Origin: Agrypnia vestita | Lineage: Eukaryota; Arthropoda; Insecta; Trichoptera; Phryganeidae | Length of the DNA stretch: 64,000 bases | NCBI GenBank assembly: GCA_016648135.1 | Contig: JADDOH010010214.1 | Span: forward strand, 20,876 to 84,875 | Reading direction: 5' to 3' | Shown here: positions 1 through 11,412 of the stretch, piece by piece | Layout of the letters: each line of letters opens with the position of its first letter | Numbering within the stretch: the stretch's first letter is position 1 | The notes under the pieces: generated by a model | What the model saw: only the letters and a program-made list of their open reading frames with translations | Told to the model about the DNA's origin: nothing | Databases searched by the model: none | Program-made: the position numbers and the translations under genes

Positions 1-3000
1 ACTACAATTTCGAGAGGAGGCTTTCATCATCAGGTGTAATTTATAATTAACCTAAATACAGAAATTATGAAAATACTTGAGCAGAGTAACGGGTCGTCGA
101 GCAGTGGGGATGATTTTTTGTGTGGTCTTCAAGGGGAAGATGCTGAAAAGCGGATACTTTTGTAAAAATTTGATGTTGTTTACTTTTTCTCTCGAAACTA
201 CAGTCGTGTCAAATTTAACACAACTTGCGTGCATTACAAGGTTCATTTTAGTGTGTTCAAGTAACTGCCATATTAATTAATAAAATTATTTTAGCATTGT
301 TTTTTCATTATATATAAATAACATAGTAGGTACGTTTATTTAATAGTTCAGTTCAATAAAGAAAAAGCTCTCTCTCTATCTCTTTCTTTTATATACAAGT
401 GTGTGGGTGCGTGCGAGTATCGAGATTCGAGCATCGTGCGCGACAGTTGTATAACCTCAATACTGAACGCGTGGAAATTTTGTTACAACTTATTTGTTAT
501 TGTTTTAAGTCATTCGTGAGTTATATTGTCTTTTTATTGCAATTTTGCGATGAAGATTCGAGAAATGGAAACTGTATGTGGAAAACAACTTACACACACA
601 AGAAAAGTAAGTTAATAAAATTGTATATTTTGATACAAGTATTTACTGTCTATATACGTTTTATGTGATTCGAATGTTGACTACTTACTATTTACATACT
701 TGTAGGGAGACACTAGTGAAATCATACACTCAGCGTCAAAAAGAGTATCGAAAGAGAAAAAAAATCGAAAAACAACTTTAAAGTGTGAAGAAAATACGAA
801 AATATAAAATATAAACAATTTAGATCTTCATATCGAATAACATTCAGAATTGAAGAAAAGGCGTAAAGAGCTTCATTCTCGACTAACCGCCCACGTATTT
901 TTTTAAGAAGGTTCTTAGGTTTTCACGGGCACTCAGAATCTTCTGGTTTGTGTCTTCTGGGGTATTATGCCGTGTTTTTACGACCATTCTGGCCACATAA
1001 ACCAGAAGTATTTTTTTTCTCACAAGTTCAAGTGAATTTAGTACCTATAGCACTGTTATATCATAATATGAAAAAAACGAATAAGACTCGTTTATTTATT
1101 TGTTCACCGATGGATATTTCTAATTACAATCAAATTCAAATGTTGCCATCCTGTCGCATTTCCACGAGAAAACTGAATATATTTATTTTTATTACAAAAA
1201 AACTGTATAATAAAGCACTACTTATTCAATTAACAACATGGGGGGGGGGCAATAGTCTCTTCATCAGAATACAATATATACTAAAAATTAAAAATCAAAG
1301 AATTGATATTAAAACAAAAAATAAATATATGGGAACTTCATAACAAAATAAAAATGTGAAAACAAATTTTAAAGGTAAAGAAATTATTAGCATGAAGAAC
1401 CTGGTAGTTTATAATAATATTTTCTATAAACTCTTTTTCCAATTTCTAAAACTTCTAATTAACCCAACTGTAATCCTATATAATTTGCATGTAACCAAAG
1501 AAACATGGTCCGTCTACTTAATCCTTCAATGGGTTAAATCAAGAAACCTTAAAATCCCTTTTTGGAAGGATTCATTATATCTAAACATTATATGGAAGTA
1601 ATATGTATGAGTGTGCGTTTATGTTTAAGTGAAAATTCATTAATTATCTTCCAATGCATAAAATGTTTGTCGAAGCAAAGTGCACTTTGACTCCAATTGT
1701 AAATATTAACATCCCTCTTATATAATAGTTCTTACTGGGGTCAGCTGATTAATATTACTCTAGTTTTAGTCACTTTTACAGGATCTATTTACTAACTTGG
1801 ATGTTTTATATGCTAGTTAATTGGCATCACATTGTGTTCAATATTGTTGTCATTTCATTTTGGTTCTCAATTTCAATATTTTTAACACATATTTTTCATA
1901 GTTTGGGTGCTTTATAATAATCATATTCAATATCTACAATTTGTATCTTCGTTATCAGAGAATGGAGTCTATTATCAGAGGGTAGGGACCCTCTTACCGA
2001 AAACCTAACAAGGAAAAAGGCTTGGAGTATTTTTGTTTCCTTCTGTTTTCGATTCTATTTCATCATGATGCAACAACCCAGGGCGTCTCTTGGCCATCTA
2101 AAAGAAATATACCATTCTTTCGTAATCAGCGAAGTTATGGTCTGGAAAGATTATGGTTGTTGTTATGGTTTACTCATGTGCTAAGACATTTCCATCTGAG
2201 CCAGATGCCCAATCACCGAAGTTGTCGAAATAAATTTCCCTTTTCTTCTAGCGAAATATTTAAACCATCATTAGCCAAATATTTAAATACCCTCAAATCA
2301 GGACCTCATTACTCCCATATTTTTCCTGGAATTCCCCGCCATTATTCGATAATTATTAAATTTCTCTAAATTTTCATCTCTTTCCTCAACTTATATATCT
2401 CATACGCGAGATAAATATTTTTTTAAACGATCGAAGCAAACTAGAGAATCAATTATCTATTTTAGTACGATAAGGAATTTATGCTGTAGTAACAGGGAGC
2501 AATCATTAAGGAAAAAAATATATTCTGAGTTTGTTTCCTGTTTATCGTCGTCCAATTAGAAGGATTAATGTTATTGGAATAGATTATTGGGTACTGGAAT
2601 GGGAGGGCTGGTGGTTGCTACTAAGTATTTATCGAGTTTCAGCCTCAAATCCCTGCTTCACAACCCCTGTAACCTTACGTTGGCCTTTATTATAATATCA
2701 AAAAGTGTTCAAACTCAGGAAATATTTTGATTATTAATAAACAATGAGGTCTCAATTTCTGAACGGTTGAACGGAATTCAACATATTTTAATATCAAATT
2801 GATTTTGTAAATAAGTAGAATTTGTAAAGTTATATTTTACCTCACGAAGGCCTGTTTAATATTCTGGTGAATTAATAATACCCATATTTACGACACAATT
2901 CTCGAATATTTCTCTGTGTGTAGAAGTTATTCAAGAAATAATCATCAATTTATCCATAAATATTTTAAAAATTAATTTAAATAGAAAATAACTGACTTAA

Positions 3001-3985
3001 TTATATTAATGGTTCACACTTTCAAAATTATTATTAAAATTAAATTAAAAATTATTTATATTTAACGACGTTGTTCTCTCAATTTCAACGGTTCCTACGT
3101 ATAGTGACGAATCTGCAAAAATTAGATTTTTATTTTACTATCTTAAACCATTAAATTTACTCATTATTTTCGGATAATGTTTAAAAAAATGTTTAATTTT
3201 CCTTTAATATATACATCTTTGAAGCGAAAATTCATTATTTTTTAACATTGTCCAAACATATATAGTAAATTGGCTGGTTTAAGAAAGTAAAACGAAAACT
3301 ATTTTTTGCAGATTCGACAGTATACGTGGGGACCTTCGATTTGATCATCATACAAACTAACATTATATTTAAAAATGAAATAGGTAATACCATTTAATGT
3401 TTATAATTTAACTACCCTAATGAATATGTAACATCTTTCAGTATATTCAGAATATTTTTTTGCTGACATTATTAATATAATTAATAAAAATAAACTCATA
3501 TCAATATAAAACATTTAAAAAATGTATTAAGCTAACGAAAGTAGATTTATAATTCCATATATTCATAGACGTAAAAAGACATAAAAAGCCAACAAAATGG
3601 AGCAATTTTTTCTTTTTTAAAACATCTAAGGTTTGATAATTTATTAACTGTTATTATTATATTCATATATATTGGTGACAGAATGTTTTGACTTATGAAA
3701 CATATTAGTTTACTAAAGATACATTTGGTTTTTCGCTGTACCTTTCCAAAAAAGAGGCAAGCTCTTGTGCTTGCACTTTTATTTTTTAAAAGGTTATATG
3801 TCTATATACCTACCTTATTTTTTATGTATTATGTAAAACATTATTTTTTTAACTGATTAAATTAATTATTTTCTGTTATTTTAACAAGATATATTTTAAT
3901 AAGATATGTATGCACCCTGATGAATAAATTGTAAAATGATAAATGTTAATGTGCAAAATTGTGATAAAAAATGCAACAGAAGATA
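1..3985. other. AT-rich stretch without a supportable gene
   Basis: The stretch is strongly AT-rich and holds only short open frames with no recognisable domain (for example 948-1343 and 1356-1601 on the plus strand). A run of ten G lies at 1240-1249 and a short CT-rich run near 367-390. I see no terminal inverted repeats, RNA genes or coding-like composition apart from the separately listed frame at 2022-2369. Confidence 0.55.
2022..2369 (+). other. Unrecognised 115-codon open frame
   Basis: An open frame of 115 codons, long for such AT-rich DNA. It begins with a hydrophobic stretch (FCFLLFSILF) and then becomes rich in Ser, His, Pro and Arg. I recognise no domain, there is no obvious promoter or splice context, and the composition is only slightly less AT-rich than the surroundings. 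It could be chance or part of an old repeat. I would not call it a gene without homology support. Confidence 0.12.
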
Positions 3986-4019
3986 TGAGAAAAAATTGTG
4001 AAATTTGCTTACTTTGCCG

Positions 4020-4304
4020 GACGATCGCCTTAATTAAATTAGATTTCGTATTGAGAGGCTTTTTGATTTCTAATATTTTCAAATTATTAGCCTAAGGCCT
4101 CTATTATTTGTACGTTAAATTTCGATGGCGTTTTTTAAAAGTGTGGCCTGTCTCTAATATTTGGTTTACAAATTCTGAGAAATTATTTTTACTAAGACAT
4201 TTGACATATGCCTTTATTTTAATATTAAAACAACGTGGCGTTTTACCTATATAAAATTCTAAGTACTCCTTACAATTAATCTTATATATCCCGGAATGAA
4301 CCAA
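4020..4304 (-). pseudogene. Penelope-like element GIY-YIG endonuclease fragment
   Basis: Read on the minus strand, the frame at 4304-4104 contains SGIYKINCKE, then EFYIGKTPRCFN, then FVNQILETGHTF. This is the GIY-YIG endonuclease layout of Penelope-like retroelements (GIYK.C....FYIG.T.R.F......H..ETGH). In complete elements the domain lies C-terminal to the reverse transcriptase and nicks target DNA. The frame stops after NLTYK, and a further minus-strand stretch (KILEIKKPLNTKSNLI) resembles the usual C-terminal tail. No reverse transcriptase is visible upstream, so this is a truncated, inactive remnant. The family call rests on motif order; length and residues between motifs are degenerate. 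Confidence 0.7.
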
Positions 4305-4401
4305 TGAATCAATTTTGAGTGTATTAAGAATATACCTATTTATTGTTAATGTAAAATGCCGATGTAATGTAATTAGGTAAATGCCTCGCAGTAGCTACTA
4401 C

Positions 4402-4439
4402 AGGCCGCGCGGCGGTTTTGACAGCCGCCCGCAGGGCCT
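4402..4439. other. G+C-rich imperfect stem-loop
   Basis: A short island of G and C in AT-rich DNA. AGGCC...GGCGG at the left pairs with CCGCC...GGGCCT at the right around a TTTTGACAG loop. It sits between the Penelope fragment and a SINE copy. It could be a small RNA-like fold, the terminus of an unrecognised element, or chance. Confidence 0.35.
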
Positions 4440-4654
4440 AGCAGCAAGCACGTTGTTTTTCGGCATTGAACTAAACTGAACTAAATTATCTGAGATTTAT
4501 CATGTCATTCTCTGGCTTTTCAACTCTGTATTGTATGTACAACTCTGTATGTACAACTCTGATTTCATGGGCCGGAATACATGTGGCACATTTCATCGTG
4601 GTAATCCAAAGATTGATTTGTAAATCAAATGAATTGACAATAAACTTACATTCT

Positions 4655-4860
4655 CCTTTTTTGTTTTTTCTTTCCTTTTTAAACACATTTATAGGCCAAT
4701 AGGCCCAACTAATGAAGTCGTTATACTACAAAAACACCCAAGCTTGAGTAAATCGTAGATGTATTGTGACCTCACCGAAAATCGAATCCGGAACCTTAGA
4801 GTATATTCCGGAACCCTCGGTGTGAGAAGCCTTTGTCATACCTACTGGGCTACGAGGGCT
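4655..4860 (-). repeat. tRNA-derived SINE, family A, copy 1
   Basis: On the minus strand the copy starts near 4860 with a tRNA-like head. A pol III A box (TAGCCCAGTAGG) is followed by a B box around GGATTCGATTTTC. After that come a shared body (ACTCAAGCTTGGGTGTTTTTG), a conserved GGGCCTATTGGCCT motif, and an A-rich tail at 4655-4690. The same body and tail occur at 6884-7022 and 23222-23372. A boxes and B boxes plus dispersed copies identify a SINE; the source tRNA cannot be named safely. Confidence 0.7.
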
Positions 4861-4886
4861 ATTTTTTACACTACTTTTATTTGATA

Positions 4887-5238
4887 CTAGCTTACCGCGT
4901 AGATTTTTGGTAACTTTTAATCATATTTTATCAATTTATGTATTTAACTTAAGATATAGATGGTATATATGTCGTCCAATACAACTTCTCTATAGAAAGT
5001 ATTTTATTCCTTACCGTTAAAGCAGCGTTCGTAAAAAACACATCGACTTTAGGTCGACTAAATAGGTCACCACGAAAATCTTTCAATTTTAACGGGATAA
5101 TATATAGCCTATATCCAATTTGAAAGATGATTCTAAATATTGGAGAAGCAATTTTTGAAATCGGTTGAGTAGTTTTAAAGGTTACCTCCTACATCCAAAC
5201 TTACAAATTTTACCCCTTTATAGGCATGTTAATATAGA
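4887..5238 (-). mobile_element. Non-autonomous Helitron-like element
   Basis: On the minus strand the 5' end reads TCTATATTAACATG, close to the TCTATA start of many insect Helitrons. The 3' end reads GCGGTAAGCTAG followed by T, matching the CTRR-T Helitron terminus. No open frame of note lies inside, so it would be a non-autonomous copy of about 350 bp. The subterminal 3' hairpin is weak, and no Rep/helicase is present to confirm the class. Confidence 0.55.
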
Positions 5239-6477
5239 CAAGTATATTACTACATATTTCAGAAACATACGTTTCCATTTTCGGAAGAACGTAGTTATAA
5301 TTATTATTTTAAATGAATTTCCACAATGAATTTACAAATTGATCGCCTCCAAGTAAGATTATTCATATTCACCTTGTTTATTTGTTTCGTTACTATTAGA
5401 GTTAAGTTAAATACGGTATAACGATATACACTGGGATCTGAAGACATCAAAAAACCAAGAAATGTCCTCGAAAAATAGACGGTATGTCATTATCCGTTAA
5501 AAGACCTAAGTACCTTAAACTTTTTGTTATCTTTGTCCATCCTCGTCCCTGGAATGATTTGCCGGCTTTGTCTTTCTTCCGTCTCACAATCCGGAACCCA
5601 AAAGCCCGCATTAATCTTCCTCCATCTTGTCTTGTTTACTTTAATAATGTTATGAATATTCGTTTGGCGAACGCTAAAAATGTACTTAGATTATCTTTTC
5701 GAAAATACTTTTTCTACGAAGGATACGAATTTCATTAGAATAATGTTATACATATCCACATTTATTTATTTCGAAAAGCTTTTTCATTAATTTCTGGCTT
5801 TGTTTTAGCCTAATGAAATGATTTAAAAAAATATGTAAATATTTTTATAACATTGTATTCTAAGCAAATATATAATATTATTTAGGTAGAACGTATAAAA
5901 ATAAAACGATATACTTTTTAAATGCAATCTATTTGAAAATAAGTTTAAATCTCACAAAATAAATATAAGGACACGGAAACGTTTTATTTTATTAAATCAA
6001 CATAATTTAACAAATCTTTTTTCACTCTTTTATTTTAACAACACAACAACCCTCCAAAAAGAATTTTCACTCCTGGTTTAGATGATAAATAAAATATAAA
6101 TTTTATTTTATTTAAAATAATATATAAATTTTTCCCTCACCACACACAAGAATCTTTTCTTTTTCTTCTTTTTGGTGAGGTATAACATTATATAATAATA
6201 ATTTGATTATTAATATTTTCTATCTATCATTGTTATGAAAGAAATTATATGTATATAATGTGGTTTCCCAAATATTTTAGTTATTTTTTTAAATAAAAAC
6301 TTTTTTGCGTTGCTCTGAAAAGAGAAACAACATTTAAAGCTATTATATTATATTATAAACTTTATCAATTATTAAATATGTATTATTCATCGGTATATTT
6401 TCTCAATAGGTCGATTGCCAATTGTTTGTGAAAAATTTTCACACAAATTAAAACGTTCCATTTTAACAATTCAAATT
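5239..6477. other. AT-rich stretch; possible LINE scrap at 5484-5738
   Basis: Mostly AT-rich with no clear gene. The plus-strand frame at 5484-5738 (84 codons) includes PWNDLPALSFF, which faintly recalls the LWN.LP..VFP motif near the C-terminus of some insect LINE reverse transcriptases. The match is short and the flanks do not help, so it is a weak suggestion only. Confidence 0.3.
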
Positions 6478-6513
6478 AAATGAAGATCAATAGGTATCTA
6501 CTGATCTTCATTT
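6478..6513. repeat. Perfect 12-bp-arm hairpin
   Basis: AAATGAAGATCA pairs perfectly with TGATCTTCATTT across a 12-nt loop. No poly-T terminator or adjacent gene gives it an obvious function; it may be the core of a small foldback repeat. Confidence 0.5.
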
Positions 6514-6640
6514 ACATGTATATTATATATAAAATAAATTTAAAAAATGATTTAACGTATCAAGAATAAAATTTAATAAATTTAAACAGCAAAAGTATTT
6601 ATATATATATTCTGAGAACAATATCTAGAGTGATAACAGC

Positions 6641-6770
6641 TCACACAGGTCATAAACCTTAGGTTATCCTATAAAAAGACTTCAATATACGTTTTCCATA
6701 TAAAGAGCTTTGTCTCTGTGAGACCGTTATAATTTATCTAAATTAACAAAAATATTGTTTTTATGTCAAC
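6641..6770 (+). repeat. Dispersed repeat family R4, copy 1
   Basis: This block shares CCTATAAAAAGACTTC, then TTTCCATATAAA and TTCGTCTCTGTGA-type segments, then a TAATTTATCTTAATTAA-like tail, with blocks at 37185-37310, 46475-46600 and (inverted) 39760-39895. The copies are diverged but collinear. No coding capacity or terminal repeats are seen. It may be a short interspersed element or the end of a longer element. Confidence 0.6.
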
Positions 6771-6883
6771 ATGGTCATTATTATTTTTCTACTGTTGTAT
6801 GATATCCTCCCCAAATGAATTAGAATAGAAATATATACCTCTATGTACCTGAATATACGAATATTTTTTTAACGCTTCAACAT

Positions 6884-7022
6884 ATCAGGAGGCCTAATTA
6901 CTGAAATCGTTACATCACAAATACACCCAAGCTTGAATAAATCATGTAGATGTATTGTGACCTCACCGGGAGTCGAACCCAGAATCCTCAGTGTGAGAAG
7001 CTAGTTTGATCCATGGGGCTTA
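6884..7022 (-). repeat. tRNA-derived SINE, family A, copy 2
   Basis: Same minus-strand layout as the copy at 4655-4860. It has a B box around GGGTTCGACTCCC, the body motif ACAATACATCTACATG, the AAGCTTGGGTGTATTTG-type segment and the GGCCT tail motif. The tRNA-like head near 7022 is degenerate. Confidence 0.7.
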
Positions 7023-7549
7023 CCCTGTTTCAATATACCCAACATTTTGCATTATTACTCTTTAGGATGCTGCGCAAAATAGACCCCCTTCTCGTTCTAC
7101 CCATTTTAATTTTTTTTTAAATTGAATGCTCTTCATGCCAAATTATGCAATGTCTTATTAGTATTTATCGTTAGGATCCTGTGCATAATAAAGGCACTAT
7201 CTACCATTCTGTGGACTTTTTCTCCCCTTTTCATGACATTAGTATTTATTATATTATCTAGAATGACATCCTTATTGTCATATTTTGCATAGTTACTCTT
7301 TATGACCCCGACGAGTAAACCACCTTCTAAATGGTCTCTCTAAACGCCGGATATCTCAGATACTACGCAAAGTAAGGTTGATCCTTCCCTTTGACATATA
7401 TAAAGGAATTTTTACGCAATCTATCTGACAGTCTAGCAAACAAAGCAAAGAAGTAAACACATAAAAAATTATTATATTTATTTTATGTATTTTATTCATT
7501 TTATTAATTTAATTTATAATTATTATTTACGTTACTTTATTTATAAGAA
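7023..7549. other. AT-rich stretch, nothing recognised
   Basis: No gene, RNA or element boundary is visible. Loosely repeated phrases such as GGATGCTGCGCAAAAT and GGATCCTGTGCATAAT (7069 and 7174) suggest an old degenerate tandem repeat of about 105 bp. Confidence 0.4.
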
Positions 7550-8215
7550 ATATTCTCTTAATAAAAATATACAAATTTGCATCTGAGAACATTAGCGAAT
7601 ATTATTCCTAGGACCAGTGGCAGTCCATTTATTATCCAACGTATCAAAATATGTAATTTATTGGTCCCACATATCTCACGCCCTCGGGCGACCAGGGTTC
7701 TCCCAAACGGGGTGGTCACATTTAAAAAAATCTGATCCAAACATTCGCCAAAATGTTTTTACCCTTGTCCCTTACAAATTCCTTTAAGATAAACCATGAC
7801 CCTCGCGGACTCGGGCTTAATACGTTCCAACTTGTGATTTTCTTATCTCCACCTCTCCTCGTGACGTAGGACACGCACACACGCGCAGGTACGTGCCGCA
7901 GAATGGGGCTTGTAGCGGTTGTTAATGTGACCAATCCTCGTAACTAATGCGGAACATCAATCACACGAATGTGACGTCTGACCCAGCACACCCTTCTCGT
8001 ATCGGAGGACAAGCAAGAAACCCAGATTTTCCTTCATATTCAAATGACAGCCCCGTCCGCGTGATACATAAATTATGGCCACTTGACGTCTTGACGCATT
8101 AAGTCGGAGATAAATCAAAACCTATTTGCCGGCTATATCTGCGGGGTATAAAATTATCCGGTTTCAATAAATCAACCGATAACGATTTTCAATAAATATG
8201 ACTTAGGAGAAATTT
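7550..8215. other. CpG-richer block, possible old LTR or promoter
   Basis: This block is clearly richer in G, C and CpG than its flanks. Short open frames run on the minus strand (7558-7740 and 7722-7934) without recognisable domains. On the plus strand a TATAAAA box at about 8149 lies shortly before AATAAA signals (8167 and 8193), with TGTTAATGTGACC near 7920 as a possible LTR start. The arrangement would suit a solo LTR with internal remnants upstream, but there is no partner LTR, primer site or target duplication. A host regulatory element is an alternative. Confidence 0.25.
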
Positions 8216-8737
8216 ACACTGTTTTACCCCTAATGTTGGAAGTTGAAAATGGTATCACATTTGCCGAAAAAATATTGAAGAATTTAGACCCATCGAATCG
8301 TTTACTTTTACTTTCTGACTTGCAAATATTTAAGTTCTTAAGAAACATAAATGAAAATCTGATTAATTTTGTTTTTCTTTTATATCTTAATCAAATCAAT
8401 CAATGTCTTAAATTTTTTTTTCCTAAATAAAAATCATAAAATTTGAGACTCAAACTGGTTAATGTGAATCTTGCGTAGAGTATGTAAATAAATATATTAG
8501 GTGCCTGTTATTTACTCCCTTTCTTATAACTCGTAGCGTCTGCTTGCTCGCTTGTCTGACGAAAAAACTTTGGATCAATTTTTGACCTCGTAAAATTTTA
8601 AGTTACCCCTTCCCCTTCCCTTCCTTTTAGAGTAATTAGATATTTGTGGTGAAGCCTTATATTAATGTTCGTTTTTCCCGGGCATTTATCATTAAAATTT
8701 TATAAATAAGTCGTTTGTCCGTGGTATATCCACTGTT

Positions 8738-8905
8738 TGATAATGGCTTTACAAGCCGAAACAGCTGTAACACCTAAAAATAGTTAACCCGCAGAACTTT
8801 ATAATAATATTTATTGAAATTTAATTTATTTTAAATTTCGCTAAAAATAAATATGGTGTTCTACAAATTAAACACAAAAACCATAAATAATTTATTTTTG
8901 GTACC
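8738..8905 (+). repeat. Penelope-like terminal repeat, copy A
   Basis: The repeat begins GATAATGGCTTTACAAGCC, continues GAAACAGCTGTAACA, then a CCCGCAGAACTT segment and an AT-rich tail. Copies lie at 9507-9672 (direct) and 9415-9494 (inverted). The 'ATGGC-stem-GCCGAAAC' arrangement recurs next to the Penelope GIY-YIG fragment at 44191-44356, which is why I associate it with that element class. Confidence 0.5.
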
Positions 8906-9239
8906 TAACGTCATCATTAACATCTATCCTGCCAAATTTATCCCCTAATAGCATTGCTCTAAGCTTTTTTTGTATTTATATGTATATATATATATTATTG
9001 ATAGGCAAAACTTGCCAAGACTCATAAGAAAATTACTTTTAATTAAAACTTTTATGCCTTCTTATTTATCAAATGGGATAAAAAGCTGTCCTTTGACAAA
9101 GCATAATTTATAGAATTTCAATTAAGGGTTAGTGTTCATTTTTTAAATGTCGTATTCCAACACTTTTCCTTTAGTTATTTTAGTTTATGCCCAACACAAA
9201 AAGAATCGGAATATAAACTATCAGAGATTTTTAATGAAA

Positions 9240-9494
9240 TTTAAAATAAATTATTTTTTCAATTGATTCAGCAACATTGTATATTGACATTTTTAAAAAA
9301 ATGATGATCGAATGGTATTTCCGAAACATGTCGGTGTAATTAATCAAATAATATAAGTAGATTTATACAAATACTATAACCAATATTTTTAAAATAAAGT
9401 AAATTTAAAAAAATATAATTATTAAGTTCTGCAGGTTAAGCGTTATTTTAAATGTTACAGCTGTTTCGGCTTGCAAAGCCATTATAAAAGAGTC
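9240..9494 (-). repeat. Penelope-like terminal repeat, inverted copy
   Basis: On the minus strand the segment from about 9494 reads ATAATGGCTTTGCAAGCC, GAAACAGCTGTAACA, then CTGCAGAACTT, matching copy A. Part of the AT-rich tail of copy A resumes near 9250. Between them lies another stem-type motif at 9301-9336 (GATGATCGAATGGTATTTCC then GAAACATGTCGG), so this copy seems to contain a nested related sequence. Confidence 0.45.
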
Positions 9495-9506
9495 ACCATT
9501 ATTAAA

Positions 9507-9672
9507 TTGTATGATAAAGACCTCATAAGCCGAAACAGCTGTCACATTTAAAATAACACCACCCGCAGGAAAAATAGTAATAACATTTAATAAAATTTAT
9601 TTTAATTTTAAATTTCATTATAAATAAACGTGATGTTCAACAAACTAAATACAAAAAACCATAAATAAACGA
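9507..9672 (+). repeat. Penelope-like terminal repeat, copy B
   Basis: A direct copy of 8738-8905: ATAAGCCGAAACAGCTGTCAC, ACCCGCAGG, then the same AT-rich tail ending with a run like CAAAAAACCATAAATAA. The 5' stem arm is damaged (GATAAAGACCTCATAAGCC). Confidence 0.5.
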
Positions 9673-10401
9673 GTTCAAGGACTGAAGTTTAGATTTCGTT
9701 TGCTATCAAGGATCCAAATATGTGACTTAGCACCTTCTCTCCCTACATCTATTGCAAGTAATCCTTAGAATGCAGAAATTCTAACTGAAGCGAGCACTTA
9801 GCAAATATTCACCAAAATAGACTGTATAATCGGGAATACTGTTGATCCCATATACTATTAACCCCACAACATTGATTTAGATGGTTTGTGATAGTTATTT
9901 ATAATTCAAAATGTATTTGATTAAATTCATTTTAAATTATAACGAACCGAACTCCGAAATGACCAACCTGTATATATTGTACGCCTCAAATATACACACT
10001 CTTTGAGTTATATAAATTTACAAATAACGAAAAAAATTTCAACTGTTTATTTAATGATATCACTTAGTTATTACATAATGCTTTCTACGGGTATATAATA
10101 TAATGTAATCTGAAAATGAATATATTCATGTACTCTTTAATACTAATATAAATTATTTGCTAAATTTATATGCATTCTATCAAAAACTGAAATCCATACT
10201 AAGAAATACAATATTTTACTTAATCTTCACCTCGCATATGAAACTTTTTTAATGATTATATTTTTTAGATGGTTTTTTTTAACATCAACTATCTATGTAA
10301 CCAATACTGTACATCTCTGCGGGGATACTTAGAGAGCATAGAAACCTCATTTTTCTATTCTATCACATAACTCTCTTCTGATCCACATTCATCATGTCTT
10401 C
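9673..10401. other. AT-rich stretch, nothing recognised
   Basis: No coding-like frame, terminal repeat or RNA is visible between the terminal-repeat cluster and the LINE fragment. Confidence 0.5.
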
Positions 10402-10614
10402 TCATGCAAGCACCCGAAGCTTTCCAAATACCATCACTTTTAGTTTTCTTACATTCAATATAGGGTCACTTTTCTTGCATACATCGTTTATCCTACTTAC
10501 TAGACTCCGGTAATCGTGTTCACTTTCGCTATTCATACAATCAAATCGCTTATTTTCATTCACATATTCTAGTTCTTTCAACAAAATGTTGAGCTTCAGA
10601 AGTAGAACAACCAC
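10402..10614 (-). pseudogene. LINE reverse transcriptase fragment (end of palm)
   Basis: The minus-strand frame of 70 codons contains SLVSRINDVCKKSDPILNVR followed by KLKVMVFGK. This matches the conserved segment just after the catalytic YADD box of non-LTR reverse transcriptases (L...I...C...GL.LNV.KTKVMVF). The catalytic box itself is not present and no other part of the LINE is contiguous. It is a short, isolated remnant next to the gypsy pol. Confidence 0.5.
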
Positions 10615-10639
10615 TATTCAATTGTTAAAACTGAGATAA

Positions 10640-11412
10640 ACATATTTCTTAATTTAGAAAATCTCAAGGAAGTAATTAGACGATTTCAGAATTCACACTT
10701 GAAACTTAATTCGAAAAAATGTACCTTATTCCAAAAGCAATTCCAATTTTTGGGCCATGTCGTATCCTAAGAAGGGATTCGGACTAATCCGGCTAAACTA
10801 GCTGTCATCTGAGATTGGCCTCGTCCTAAAAATTGATACGAGTTAAGAATCTTCTTAGAACTTTGCACCTATTATCGACAATTTATCTAAAGGTTTGCAG
10901 AAATAGCGAAGCTTGTTCACCAGCTGACTGAAGAATCGATCCCGTACTCATGGAATGATAAAGCAGGAAGTGCATTCCAGGAATTGAAAACAATACTGTG
11001 TTTGAGTCCAGTATTGGCATATCCTCGCCAAAAAAGGCAATTCATACTCAAAACCGTTGCGAGTAACACCAGAATAGGTGCTTTACTCTCCCAAGAACAA
11101 GACACCCAAGAGAAGGTCATCGAGTATTACAGTAAAGTATTGTCATAACCTGAAAAAATCTACTTCATTACCAGAAGAGAACTTCTCACCATTTTCAAAG
11201 CCTTGGACTATTTACATTGTTATCTCCATGGACAAAAATTCCCCGTGAGGACTGACTGCAACTTTGAAACGGTTATTGAATTTGAAGAATCCAGAAAGAC
11301 AACTGGCTCGTTGGATTAAAAACCTTTAACAATATAACTTTATAAAATAAAACACTTTAAAAACACTCCGGATGACCTCTCACGAAGTAAACCCCGCCGT
11401 GAAAACATTGTG
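10640..11412 (+). pseudogene. pol: Ty3/gypsy pol fragment: RT thumb and RNase H
   Basis: Plus-strand frames read LNSKKCTLFQKQFQFLGHVV, then LCTYYRQFI, then AKLVHQLTE...FQELKTILCLSPVLAYPR, then QFILKTVASNTRIGALLSQE, VIEYYSKVLS, then RRELLTIFKALDYLHCYLHG, VRTDCNF and finally TPDDLSRSKPRREN. These are, in order, the RT palm end and thumb, the connection, the RNase H domain and the NADxLSR-type pol hinge of insect gypsy elements. Several stops and frameshifts are present (for example after HVVS and KVLS). RT is truncated upstream, so protease and gag are absent. Pol resumes at 12683 after an inserted piggyBac-like element. Confidence 0.85.

Noticed and set aside
10917..11120. Minus-strand 67-codon frame
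   Set aside because: Antisense shadow of the gypsy RT/RNase H region.
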